DNA of 64,000 nucleotides from Rhypophila decipiens (taxonomy: Eukaryota > Ascomycota > Sordariomycetes > Sordariales > Naviculisporaceae): NCBI GenBank assembly GCA_033297075.1, contig MU858058.1, positions 424,766 through 488,765 of the forward strand. The letters are read 5' to 3'. Position numbers and translations under genes: made by a program. Of the stretch, positions 37,901 through 49,549 are shown piece after piece (the first letter of the stretch is position 1; every line of letters starts with the position of its first letter). The notes below the pieces were generated by a model. The model did no database searches and had not been told where the DNA came from. It saw only the letters and a program-made list of their open reading frames with translations.

Positions 37901-38924
37901 TGATGAGCATGACGACGAGAATTCCCACCACCGCCAGCAAAAGGCAATGATGGGCCGTGGTGCGTTCGCCTTGCCCCATCATATCCGTCACAAGAACGAA
38001 GCGCTCAAGATGGAGAGCCCGCCCACAGCCTGGGAATTCTACATGATGCGACTTGCTCACACACGCCTGGGACCGCAACACCGCGCATCTGCGTCCTTGT
38101 CTCCCGCGCTGGAGATGCACCTCTACCAGGACGAGGGCTTTCTGTTCCTGCCGTATTATTCACATGGCACTTTGCTCGACCTGGTGAATTACTTTCGCGG
38201 AGAAGGAGGTGGTTCCTCGGGCGGCGGGGTGATGGACGAATGTCTAGCCATGTTCTTCACCGTCGAGCTGTTTCGCACGGTAGAGGCACTTCACGCCAAG
38301 GGGGTCTGTCATGGTGATCTCAAGGTTGATAACTGTCTGCTTAGACTCCCTCCCCACCAAGAGCAGCAGCAGCAATTGACGGGCCCTTATAGAGCCGATG
38401 GACAAGATGGCTGGGCAGAGAGAGGCGTCATGCTCATCGACTTTGGACGCGGGATCGACATGCGCGCTTTCAAGCCGGATGTCAAGTTCATTGCCGACTG
38501 GAAGACCAGCGCCCAGGACTGCGCCGAGATGCGCGAGGGAAGGCCCTGGACTTGGCAGATTGACTACCATGGTCTTGCGGGGATTGTGCATTGTCTTTTG
38601 TTTGGGAAGTACATTGATGCGGTGAGGGCCGATGATGGTGGTCCCAGTGGACTGGGTAAACCACTACTCGGAGGAAGGAAGTACAAAATAAGGGAGAATC
38701 TAAAGAGGTACTGGCAGCAGGAGATTTGGGGGGATTGTTTCGACTTGCTGCTTAATCCGGCCAGTTGCTCTGTTGCCGACGGCGAGGAGATGCCTGTCCT
38801 CAAGGGGATGAAGAGCGTCAGGGAGAGGATGGAGGGCTGGTTGGAGGGGAATGGGGAGAAGGGGGTGGGTTTGAGGAGTTTGATGAATAAGATTGAGGGT
38901 TGGGCTGGGAGGGCGAGGAAGTAG
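34965..38924 (+). CDS. bub1: Spindle-assembly checkpoint kinase BUB1
   Basis: Three exons, 34965-35984, about 36140-36524 and 36592-38924, give roughly 1245 aa. The N-terminus carries a KEN box (GQKENIQ) and the Mad3/BUB1 homology TPR region (DPLDLYDRYVRWTLDAYP, DPRYLRLWLQYVNL, LALFYEEYAGWLEGAGRWGQ). The middle is acidic and low complexity with a Gln run. The C-terminus is a kinase domain: YTIKKELGKGAFAPVYLVE (Gly loop), HNEALKMESP (Lys), HGDLKVDNCLL (catalytic loop, ~1041) and LIDFGRGIDMRAF (DFG, ~1084), diagnostic for BUB1. In the family it sits at kinetochores and phosphorylates histone H2A to recruit shugoshin. The 3' end of intron 1 is uncertain: an acceptor at 36103 also keeps frame and would add 12 residues. 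Intron 2 (36525-36591) is clear. Confidence 0.93.
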
Positions 38925-39740
38925 GGTTTCTTTTTTTTTTTTGGCGGTGGCTTTCTTTTTTTTCCCTTTTGGTTTTGTTTTGGGTTGCTTTTCACTGGTC
39001 CTGGCTAGAATGGGAGCGAGAACGGGATCCAGAATGAAAATGGGCGGGCCATCCATGAAGTACTGGCTTGTTACCGGGTGTGCACAGAATGGAAAACTGG
39101 AAGGAGGGACTGACTGTCATGGGCAGTATGAATTTGACGACAGAATTTGGCGGGCTACTACACGGGCGGATTCACATCTGCATCATTATCACGTTTTGCA
39201 GCACTTTTCTTTTGGCGCATTTACTTCTCTACTCTGCTTCTTTCATGGCTTTTTATTTTCTTTGGCCCTTTTATTCCTTGTTTAACTTATTCCTCCTTTC
39301 TTGATACCTACCTTGCCTTAATATCCCATTTATCGTTTGCTTCCATCATTTGCACGGAATTGGGCGTTAGACTTAGGTTTTACTGGTAGTTTGGTAGACT
39401 TTACCATAGAATGCTATCAATTTATCTTTGCTGGGAAAAGATTAGTCAAGAAGCTAATCATCTTCAGAGATGGCTCGACTGAATTGCCCTTGTTTTGTCG
39501 TAGTTGCTCACTGACCAGAATATACCGTGTTGAAGGCATCAAAGATTTCATTATTATCACAGGGGCAACTTCCTGCCTGATATATATCTAATCCGTGATT
39601 CATATCCCAGGCGCAACTCAACACCAGTTGCTCCCTCGACGCCTTCCAGTCATTTTACATTGCCCCGGACGACCCACCCAAACTCCCTTTTGTTATGGTA
39701 TTGATACATACAGGCCAGGTTCCCAGAGAGAGCGGTAGAG
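38925..39740. other. Intergenic between convergent BUB1 and APN1 genes
   Basis: About 800 bases with T-rich 3' UTR sequence directly after the BUB1 stop. No coding frame of interest. Confidence 0.5.
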
Positions 39741-41567
39741 TTACTCCTCTTCCTCCTTGCAGCTGCCGCATTCAGCATCAGAGCCCTCATCAGAGTCCTC
39801 ATCCTTCTTCTCTTTCTTGCCCTTACTCTTCTTCTTGGCTTTGGACTTTTTATTCGCCTCCGTATTCTTCTGCTTCTTCTTGTCAACCTGCTCCTGGATC
39901 TTGTTGCGCTCGCTGGCTCCCTTGGCCTGCAGAGCCTTTTCCTCCTCGAGGAATTCGGGCGAGTCCACGTCTCGTCCGATCAGGCCCTCGAGGAGCTTGA
40001 TCTCGTCGGCCCAAATTTGCTTATTCTCCACCGACTTGCCGTCGGGGCCCTTCTCGTCGATGGGTGTCTCCAGGACCATGGGCAGGTTCTGGAACGGCTC
40101 GTAGTTCATGACATTGTGGAATGCTCTGAGACCCAGGAAGCCTGTTCCGATATTGGCGTGCAGATCCCTGTGTGATCCAAATGGCGCCTTGCTATCATTC
40201 ACTACATGACGCAAGATTTCTGGTCAGCCATGGGATTTTAGATGTTAACTGGTTCATACGTACAATGCAAGGCCTTGAGGTATTTGATTCCGACGATCTT
40301 GTCAAACTCGGCCATGGTAGCGGCAAATGCCTCTGGGGACCGCAGATCATAGCCGGCCGCAAAGGTGTGGCATGTGTCGATGCACACTCCCACCCGCGTC
40401 TTGTCCTCGACCAGGTCGATGATATCGCGCAGCTCCTCGAACTTGGAGCCCACGACGTTGCCACTGCCGCACATGTTCTCAAGAACAGTGATGACCGACG
40501 TCGTCTCTTTGTGGGACTTGTTGAGCTGGGCAGCAATGCGTTGGCATGCCGCCTCCATCGTGTCTCCGAGACTCGATCCCGGATGGAAATTGAACAGCTT
40601 GATGCCGAGGGCGTCGCACCGCTTCAGGTCATCGACAAAGTTGTCATATGCTTGAGTGGCCTTGGCCGTGTCTGATTGTGCCAGATTCACCAGGTAGGAC
40701 CCGTGGGGAAGGACATGCTGAGCAGCGTCGTAGCCGTGCTTCTTCGCCATGGCGTGGAACTCGGTCTTGGCATCATCGGCCAAAGGTGGGCTCGTCCACT
40801 TCCTCTGAGACTTGAGGAACAGGGCAAACGAGTTTGCCCCGATGTTGGCTGCGTTCTGGACTGAGTTCTGGACACCTGTGGTTTTTCATATAGTCAGCAA
40901 ACGGCATTTGGCTGCATCAAGCCAGGAGGATATTACCTCCAGCACCGCTAACATGGGCACCAATGTACATGGGCCTCTTCAAGGATGTGATGACTGTTCT
41001 CTCTGCAAGTGGCATATTATCTTGCTTCTTCGAAGCTGGTCTTGCTTTGGCCTTTTTCTTCTCTGCAGGGCTCTCTTTCTTGACGTCCTCGTCGTCACTT
41101 TCTTCCTTTGCAGCGGCTTCGAGCTTTGCGCGCTTGAGCTTCCGCTTCTGAGACCCGGTGAGGAGCTTGCGCTTATTTGAAGATGGTCCCGCTTTGTCCT
41201 TTTCCTCCTCCTCCTCCTCCTCTGCAGGACCCTCGTTCTTGACGTCCTTGTCGTCACTTTCCTCCTTCGCAGCGGCTTCGCGATTTGCGTTCTTGAGCCT
41301 CCGCCTCTGATCCCCGTTGAGGCGGGAGCGCCGCCTGTTATTCTTCTCCTCTCCCTCTATAGGACTCTCGTTCTCGATGTCCTCGTCGTCATCATCAGCC
41401 TTGCGCTTTGTAGTTTTCGTGACGTTGGTGACTGTATCGACCGCTGTGAGAACCTCAGCCGTGTCTTTCTCGGTCACTTTGACGGCTTCTGCACTGAAAG
41501 TTGTGACGGTGTCGGCAACAGCTGCGGTTGCGGATTTGGTGTCTTTGTTCCGACGAGGGCGAGGCAT
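39741..41567 (-). CDS. apn1: AP endonuclease 1 (endonuclease IV family)
   Basis: Cuts DNA at abasic sites in base-excision repair, using a trinuclear zinc centre. Three exons (41567-40937, 40875-40264, 40201-39741) give 567 aa. The endonuclease IV core begins at MYIGAHVSGAGGVQNSVQNA and includes NSFALFLKSQRKW, LPHGSYLVNLA, LFNFHPGS, VGVCIDTCHTFAAGYD, KALHLNDSKAPFGSHRDLH (restored across intron 2) and VLETPIDEKG, which together hold the expected His/Asp/Glu zinc ligands. The N-terminal ~200 residues are a long charged extension not found in short family members; it contains a repeated Lys-rich/acidic unit (EAAAKEESDD twice) and nuclear-localisation-like clusters such as KRKLKRAK. The C-terminus is Lys/Glu-rich (KKSKAKKKSKGKKEKKDE), as in yeast Apn1. 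Nuclear, possibly also mitochondrial. Confidence 0.95.
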
Positions 41568-44052
41568 ATTCGCAGGTTGATTGATTGACCAGCTTCCTGG
41601 TTTGAATATGGTGGTTGGAAGTGGTCTTGCCGGTGCTAAATGTTCTGGACCGGTGAACTTGCAAGACGTAGATTTTAAAGGTGGTCAAGATTAAGAATTC
41701 AAATCTTTCTCAACTTTCACTTGGTGGCGCGACGGGAGCGTGTCTTGTGGAACGCGAACGCCCGCGAACGCACGTGAGTAACCGCGTTAAGTAGTTCTGC
41801 ACTAAGAAAGATTAGATAAGATAAGATCAAATTCCCACCTCTCGGAACTGTGTACACTACGTACTACTTACAGTATTTCACAGTAATGGAATAGTCAACC
41901 TGCCCTACCTGACCAGGGCTTGCTCACGACTTGAAAGGCCTTGATATGTTGTTGAATAGGCCTTTTAAAAGCTGAGTAAATACGTTGTTTTTACAAGAAA
42001 TATGAATTAACAAAGTTACTAATAGGCCTAGCAACCTGTCAAACAGGTATACGTACCAATTTGACTGTTTACCGTCAGCTGTACTCCGTACTACACAGAA
42101 TGAAACGTCCCCTGCTCTCTCTTTCTCCCCGCATCACGGAGTATAATGGCCCCTTTTCCAAAATCTCGAGCTGCGGTCTGTTTAAATTTGCATCCGTTAC
42201 TGCAACTCTTGTCGGCCGCTCTGCAGTTGCGCGAAAAGTTGTCCGTACGAAGGACTGGCACACCAAGATACATTTGAGCATATATACGAAGTACTAATGA
42301 TTGGCTTCTTCATGTTCTCAATTGTCTATCTTTGGGCATGTTTCCTTGAAATCCAGGGCGTAGTGAAATACGGTATGCATATTGCTGGTGGTATTTCCCA
42401 GAGGAACGGGATGTCGAGTTGGTCTCCACATGGATAGTGCAGCTTGCAGATCCCCCTGACTCGTGTGTTGACCTCGACGTTACGGTCCTGACTCCAGTAG
42501 TGTCATTCGACCACCGCACTGTATCGGAGCTGAATGGGAAACTATCCAGGCAATTGGGGCTCTCCAATACGGGACGAGTGACTTCGGGATGATGTTGAGT
42601 TATCGGTGCTTACCCTTCGGACATCATGGCAGTCCTCACCCACATGAAACAAGACTCCCAAAATCAGGGCATGTCGTTCGGATCTCTTTTGTATCCGAAA
42701 ACTTGAAGCAACGTCCTTCTCGAACACAAACCATGAATCCATCTCCACTCATCATATGCTTGCTGACTGACTGCTGGATGAATTTTATTGCTGACACCGG
42801 CCCCCACCAGCATCCCTCGCTCCCTTTGTGGTTCCCTCAGTCCCCCAAGCCACAGATCACAAAGGGGCGCCCAATCAGCCGTCTTCGTACCCTGGTAGGA
42901 GGCGCCCTGCTGCTATTTTTGTTTCTAGCTCCCGCCTGTAGGTGCTGCTGGGGCGAGAATGCGGTGTCTTCTTGATCCTAGCGCATATCGTGTCAAACAC
43001 ATCTGATGGCAAAACGAAAGAGAAAGAGCATATAATCATGATCGGTGGCATTTCTGAGCTCGCATTTCCAAACCACTTTGTCAGCAAAGAACTGACATGA
43101 AAATTTTGGCGGCCGAATCACATCTGGAGGAAGCAAAAACTAGAAACACGTCTGCCTGCGGATGCCCCTAGTAAGACCCTGGCTTAGTCTCCTGTAATTG
43201 ACAAGATAATGTAACCGTCGCTCTGCCAGAGGCAACCTTACAAAGGTCAGACAAGTGACATTTGATCCCGTCGGGGGCTTTTAAGTTTCGTTTGTCTGAG
43301 AATAAGTCCCTCTTTGTGAACTGCGGTTCCAGTCCCCATAAGATTTCAGCAGCCTTGAAAAATAAGAACGGAGTAATAAAGAGAGCAACCTGAAGCGGCA
43401 TGGGGCGGCGTAACAATGTATTGTTGCTGGCTGCCAAAGGTTTTCAGTGTTGGCCGGAACTGTCACTGCTTCAAGGTACATGTAATTACACATGGAGTGG
43501 ATTTTGCCCGGGCCAACTAGCAGACCAACGAACCAAAGTCCCCTGGAGTGACAGGCTTCCTTCCGTGCTAAAACTCGCCGGAGATCTTCCATGGAAGTCG
43601 CTCTCGCCTTGTTGTAAATGTAACTGATGCAGAGCTCTCCAGCTGTAAGCAATTGTTTCCGTTACCTGCCTTCCATCTTCTGTATCGCAGCTGCTGTAGC
43701 GAGTCGGTCCTTACACAGGGCATTCCCGCCGGCCTAGGCTTTTGTTCTCGTCGCAATCCCAATCACATCCCGTATGAGGTCCACGTATCGCGATTGAGAG
43801 CGATCAATCATCACGCTGCGTTCGGTTTCGGTGCCTCCCTTTTGCCTCTTGGCCAGCGTCAGCCCCCATTCGCTGCTGCGGTCTCGTCCCACGTGAAAAC
43901 ACTCGGGTCCAAATCCGATGGAGAGACACATCAACAATTCCTACTGAGAGATCCCCATACCATGCTGTCTTGACAAATCTCCGCCGTCCCCGTCGTCAAC
44001 GTCGTGAGTCGTCGCACCGACTCCGATCGATCGCCTGTGCTATAAGCCTGGA
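41568..44052. other. 2.5 kb spacer: APN1 promoter and upstream region of the F-box gene
   Basis: No convincing gene. Noted items: a tandem GATA site at 41813-41826, an AT-rich patch at about 41940-42060, and the TACTCCGTA motif at 42082-42090 with a related ACGGAGTA at 42136-42143 and 43378-43385. The last ~100 bases are the 5' UTR of the F-box gene. Confidence 0.5.
41813..41826 (+). promoter_or_regulatory. Tandem GATA-factor site
   Basis: The string tagataagataaga contains two overlapping AGATAA sites, about 250 bases upstream of the APN1 start. Paired GATA sites are bound by nitrogen- or light-regulated GATA factors in filamentous fungi; function here is inferred from the motif only. Confidence 0.35.
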
Positions 44053-47000
44053 ATGGCGACCCAGGCCGTGGACGAGGAGGGCCGAAGGCCCTCCATGGAG
44101 AAGAAGCCCATTGTCGTGGGCGATTACAGTGGTAGTGCTAGCAAACGCCCGGCCTTTCAAAGGTTACCAGATGAAATCATTCAGCAGTATGTGAAGATGC
44201 TCATTCCACTCCCCTCGTGACGAGCCTAACGATATCGTGATGCAGGATCCTTCAGGCCGCAGATTCGAACGGCTTCGCGTCCTTGTCGCTCATAAACTCG
44301 AAATGGCGAAGCGTCGCCCAACAGGCGCACCTTTACGCCTTTCACCTGTCAAACTCACCCTCATATGCCATGAGCCATAATGCGTCGCCGCCGAGTACCA
44401 CGGCGGACGATCTCCCCAAGCTTCGTCGACTGTTTGCAAAGGAGGTCAAGCGGAACCTGTTTGACGCCTATCTCCGACCCAGCAAAACGGTCATCAAGTT
44501 TATCTCCAACTCGATCAGCTCGTCGTCATGTCCAGGTGGAGAGGGCGTTCAGTTCACGTCATCGCCCAAGGGACACCATATGCTGGGCTACAATTCGTCT
44601 CGAATCTATGTGATGGATATGAGAGAAGCCGATCTCGTCGTCAAGAGGGAGTTCAAGATCCTGCGGCGCCCAGCTGCGACATGCATCAACGATGCAGGAA
44701 CAATGCTAGCCGTGCTCTTGACAGAGATGCAGGTTGATATTTACGACCTCACGCCAAGCCCCCCGAAGCGAACTCAGTCCATCATTCTCGACCACAGCCC
44801 TCGTGCCATCGCGCTTTCCCCCTGCGGCTCCGTTCTAGCCGCAGCGTACGAGGGAGGCATTGAAGTTTCATCGTTGAACCCCGCCGCCGTGTCTACGGAG
44901 AGAAGAGCGGTCAAGTGTGACGCGGTGGATGCTCTCGCTTTCTCCTTTGATGGGACTCAGATCTTGGGCACCACCCTACATACCACGCAGCCGACTACGG
45001 TGATACTCACTGCTCCATATTACGACCCCGGCAGCCACATGGCAGATGATAATATGAGCGCCTTGTGGACGACGTCGATATTGTTCCCCAACACTAGCCG
45101 CGACTGCAGCCATGCTGTGTTGATCCAGAATGGAAAGTATGAGGAAGCATTGTGGGCGTTTACTTATGATCGTAGCTTCGAGACCTTCCGGGCTGTTCGT
45201 ATCGATGACTTGCGCAACGGAACCACTTACTTCACTGGACCTGTGCCAAGCCCGACATCGCAAGGAAAGCTTATCCCTTGTACATTACCCGCCGCCTCGT
45301 ATTACGGCGAACTGGTCTCTGCTGGGTTCCAAGGGAAGGACATCTGGCTCTACGGTGTACCCGAGGATCTCGATGCTGTCCCTGTCCCCGATCCGCCCAA
45401 CGCGAGCAGCGAGAGTGGGTCTAATGCCAACGGTGTCCTTCGTCGCAACAGCGGTCCCTCGGCCCGCTCAGCTTCGAGGATGCAAGAGAATGGAGACGCT
45501 GCACGGGTTCCTCAATGGCAGGTCCTCTGCGACAAGCTACGAAATACCTTCGTTTCTGGGTGTCGAATTGGCGAACTAGAAGGCGTGAACACGGTCAAAT
45601 GGGTCGCGGACTTCCAGAGTTCCTCCATCAAGGAGCGCTTGATCGTCGCCGCTCGAGGCGTTTCGCCTAATATGCCCATTACCGAAGATGATGGCATGGA
45701 TTTCGTCGATGGCGGCCGGCTGGTTCTAGTCGACTTCAACTATGGCACGAGCAATGGCACCACCCAGGAGCTTGTTGTTGAAGTAGGAACGAAGGAGCCC
45801 GAGGTTTTGGAGGAGGAGCACCGTGACATGGCTACAGAGGTTGCCATTGTCCGCCGCCGGACGGTTGCCCAAAAGAGGGGGACTCGTGGTCCTATCAATC
45901 GTTCTGCAACGTCGGCGAATCGTGCACCTCCGGTACCTGCGCTCCCACCGCCACCGGCAGTACCGTCGTCATCGTCGCAGCTACAAGAAGAAGACGACGA
46001 CCCTCTGGTACCCAGGCGGGTAGGTGCCGCGCCTGTCAGGAGGATTGATCCGCCTGCTGCACCCGAAGACTCGGATATTCAGGAACCCAGCATCGAAGAG
46101 CAGGAGGCCTTGGACGCTCCGTATTCGCATGCCAGTCCGCGATCCGGTACAACGTTGCGGCGTGCGGCTACGGCGGCGGCTGTCAACCGTCGGCTCCATC
46201 CGCCGCAGGCCGCAGCTGGCAATGTAGAGTATCGCCGGGCTGATGGAAGGACCGAGCATCCTCACGAGAGCGACGCCGATAACTGGGTCCCACCTCCACC
46301 TCCCTATCAAAAGGAAGATCCAGGAGATATGCCGGATTTTCTGCGCCATGCTATCCCGCCGGTTACAGCTGTGGATTCTAGCGGACCACATCAACAAGGC
46401 CAGAGTCGGACGGGTCCACAGCAGATTGCACAACCTCAAACATATCCTGCCCAGGGCGCTCAAGCTGCTCAGGGCACCCAACGACACACTCACCACCCCC
46501 CGCGCAGCCAAACTGTGGCCCCTGTCCGACCGAACCTTCCTCCTGCCTCATCTGTCCCACCTGTCCCTCAAATCCCTCCCATGCACACCCAACCTCATCC
46601 AACAACTACGACGCTACCCGCACACTTGCGGAACGTAAGCGCCTCGACGGTTCTCTCCAGGCCGCCCAACCCCCCAAGACCAGTGTCGAGAGAATCGAGG
46701 GCATCTACTGACATATACAACGTCTCTCCGCCTGACTCGCCTACAGTTGCAAGCAGGCAGCGTGCTGGCTCCTCGCATCAAGCCAGCGGAATTCAGCCTG
46801 TGATCAGTCCTGCCACAACTAGTTACGCGAGTCCGGTATCACCCGCCTCAGGCATCGTACCAAATCAACATGTCGTCCCAATGTTGCCTCGGGCTCAGAC
46901 CGCCCCAACAAACATTGGCCAAGGTGGACCCCCCTCCCTCGACCTCCATATCCCTTCTCCGACCCTCAGCAACTTGATGCCCAACTTCACCAGCGCCCAA

Positions 47001-48071
47001 GGTCCAAGTAGTCCGTCCATCAGGATGATTCGGAACACTGGGACCTGGCCAATGCAACCCCAGCCACAGACAGTCCCTGCGGTGGCGGCCGGATACCCGT
47101 ACTCGGCGCCTCCTACCAACCTTGATGTAAACGAGGCTCTGTCTCAATCTCTTCCACCAGCACCAAGACCTGATCAGGTGGCAAGCCTTGGCCACCGTGG
47201 TGTACATGCACCAAGACGCCTGTCTGGTGGATTCCAGGCTCCCATTCCTCGTGTGCCTGTTGGTAGCCGCAGCAGTCAGGACTTCCACCCAGGCGGTCCG
47301 TCTTATCCACGGCCCCATTCACAACAACACCAATACCCAGAACACCAACAGCAATACCCGCGACCACTATCGCAACAACAGCACTATACCCAGAACCCGC
47401 ACCCATTGTCCCAGTCCTTCACTCAGCCGCAACAACAGCCGCAGTCACCTTATGCACAGTCGGTACAACCGCAACATCAACGCCCTCAAGAGGCTTTCCG
47501 ACCTGCTCCTGAAGAGGATGTCCCTCTCATCATCAGCACTCCAAAGGGCGTGTCGGGAGCTTTCGATGCGCCAGAAAGACGAATCTCAGGCCGACGTGCA
47601 GAGACGCCAATTCTGGCTCCCGTACCTCGTCACCCCCGGTCAAATGCGCAGTCTGCCATCCTCCGTCCTCCAAACGAGCGTCTCGACACCATCTATAGCA
47701 TGTCATCTACAAATGGCGGGGGGTCCAGCGTAGCCGGACCATCAAATCTCACAGTGCCAGGTCCAGGATCGGCGTCGTCGAGCGCCCGCGTTTCGAGCTT
47801 GAACAGGAAGCAGAGCCGAGCAGAGCGTAGCGCGGCCAAGAATATTGCGGATGCCAAACGCAGCGGTTGGTCTGGGAGGACAAAGAGCACGAAGCGCAAG
47901 AAGAAGAAGAATATTCCCGATGACGCGGCCAGCAGCGCCGCTTGGACGGATGTCACGACTGCCAGCACGCGGACGAATTTCTTTGGAATTGGCGGCGGAA
48001 ATGGCAACCCGCGGCCGGACTCGGCTGCTGGACAGCGTGGGAAGCAAGATCGAAAGTGCGTGGTGATGTAG
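44053..48071 (+). CDS. Large F-box protein with WD40-like region and C-terminal CaaX box
   Basis: Two exons (44053-44186 and 44246-48071) give 1319 aa. The splice junction completes an F-box near residue 38: FQRLPDEIIQQILQAADSNG, then LSLINSKWRSVAQQAHLYAF, which should bind Skp1 and make this an SCF ubiquitin-ligase adaptor. Residues ~100-550 resemble a beta-propeller: ICGxx-like blades such as TCINDAGTMLAVLLTEMQVD, AIALSPCGSVLAAAYEGGIE and ALAFSFDGTQILGTTL. The next ~700 residues are Pro/Gln/Ser-rich and probably disordered. A basic segment (KSTKRKKKKN) lies near the end, and the protein finishes KQDRKCVVM, a clear CaaX prenylation motif (CVVM) after basic residues. Membrane anchoring of an SCF adaptor is inferred. 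No single known yeast orthologue was recognised. Confidence 0.85.
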
Positions 48072-48671
48072 AGATGAGAGCCCCATTCTATGCGAGGATA
48101 TCATGCCATATGAACTCTTGTCAAGTTTCTCTTGCTTTTTCTTGTTTTGGGTTACGATGGCGGGATTTTGGAGTTCAACCACCCATGTTCTTTGATGACG
48201 ACTTGGTTATACATATTCCCTATTTAATATACCTACCCATCTTTCTTTTGTTTCTTTTATTTTCAACATGGGAAAAGAAAGCGGTGAAGAATGTTGTCAC
48301 ATATTTGACTCGTACAAAATGATACCTGGATAATTTGCGTTCAAATCACAATTCGTTTCTTTCTGCCAGATTGTACCTGGTATTTCCCCGAATGCCATGC
48401 GTGTACCTGGTATCTCCTTGAACCCTCACGAGCTTGATTCCCTTTGGTCCCAGAATTCAAAACCATGGACCCCATCCCAGCCTGCGTCGCAAGTCCATCA
48501 TGTATTCCTTGTTTGTACCAGCCCTTCATAACAGCAACCCTCAAAGCCAACAAGATGAAAGAGAGTAAAAAGGAAAAGGAAAAAAGCCAAAAAGCAACCA
48601 GTCCACTGAACCAATCCCCTCTCGCTCATCACACTTGATTCGACTGGAATTTTTGGTGGTGTAAAATGGTT
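48072..48671. other. Intergenic between two convergent genes
   Basis: About 600 bases with 3' UTR sequence of the F-box gene and of the small minus-strand gene. No other feature seen. Confidence 0.45.
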
Positions 48672-48941
48672 TTATTTCAACCCCTCCTCCCGGGCCAAGG
48701 CCTCAGTGGCACTCTCAATCTTGGGCAAGACCTTGGGGGCGGTGGCATTCTCATCTTGGCCGCCGTCGTGGGTAGCTGTCGAGTTGAGACCGCCGTGTTG
48801 CTTGTTGTTGGGGTTGTGGTGTTCTTGGTTTAGGATTGCGGATTTGGATTCTGCCGAGAGGGCTGGCGCGACGGAGGTGTCTTTTACTGAGGGGCCTGGG
48901 GGCGCTGGGATTGGATCCCCTCTTCCTGAGTTGGTCGCCAT
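48672..48941 (-). CDS. Small hydrophilic protein, unknown function
   Basis: A single-exon frame of 89 aa with an ATG in good context (aaaATGGCG). The protein has no hydrophobic segment and is rich in Ala, Asn, Gly, Pro, Ser and His (NQEHHNPNNKQHGGLN), ending in the helical ATEALAREEGLK. It looks like an intrinsically disordered hydrophilin-type protein. No family was recognised. The absence of introns and of a domain keeps confidence moderate, but composition and start context are better than for other short frames nearby. Confidence 0.5.
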   Translation of the reverse strand: MATNSGRGDPIPAPPGPSVKDTSVAPALSAESKSAILNQEHHNPNNKQHGGLNSTATHDGGQDENATAPKVLPKIESATEALAREEGLK

Positions 48942-49549
48942 TTTAATTTTTTTATGTTGCTTTTTCTTTGGTGGTTATTACTTGGTTATGATGGTGAATA
49001 TGTTTGGTAGGTAGCCGGCTGGTTGTTTCTTGGGCATTATTTCCTTGCCCAAGACTTGTGACGAGCACAGATGAGATACTAGTATGCTGAGATAAGTACG
49101 AAGAATGAGGATTTCTTTTGAGGGAATAGAGCACTTTCTTTTTTGGATTGAGCGATTTAGACGTCGGCTTCTTAACTACGAATAAGACGAGATGGTATCA
49201 GTATTATCAGAAAGCTTTCAAAAACAGGAATGATGTCATTGGTGGTGGGTGGCTTTCACTTACACCGGTGTTAGGGGGCTTGGCAGCAGCCTCAAGCGTG
49301 AGGTAAGCAGCACGGGCCTTTCCTGCCGGCCTCACCTAGGTGACCGAATTTGGAGCACCTGAGGATTGAGTTTGATCTTGCAGGGGTGAGTGAGCTAGCT
49401 CATTCACTTCACTGAGTCTACGTTGCTCGTTCTCATTTCTTCACAAAAAGCGATTTTCACGACCCTTAATACCTTTATGTCTTCATTGTGATTTATTTCA
49501 TCTTTGTTCTGGGTTCTCGCACATATTTCCCTGCTGCTCGGTTGCAGCA
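48942..49549. other. Divergent promoter region
   Basis: About 600 bases between the small minus-strand gene and the mitochondrial-type gene on the plus strand. Short promoter-like AT- and T-rich runs only. Confidence 0.45.
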
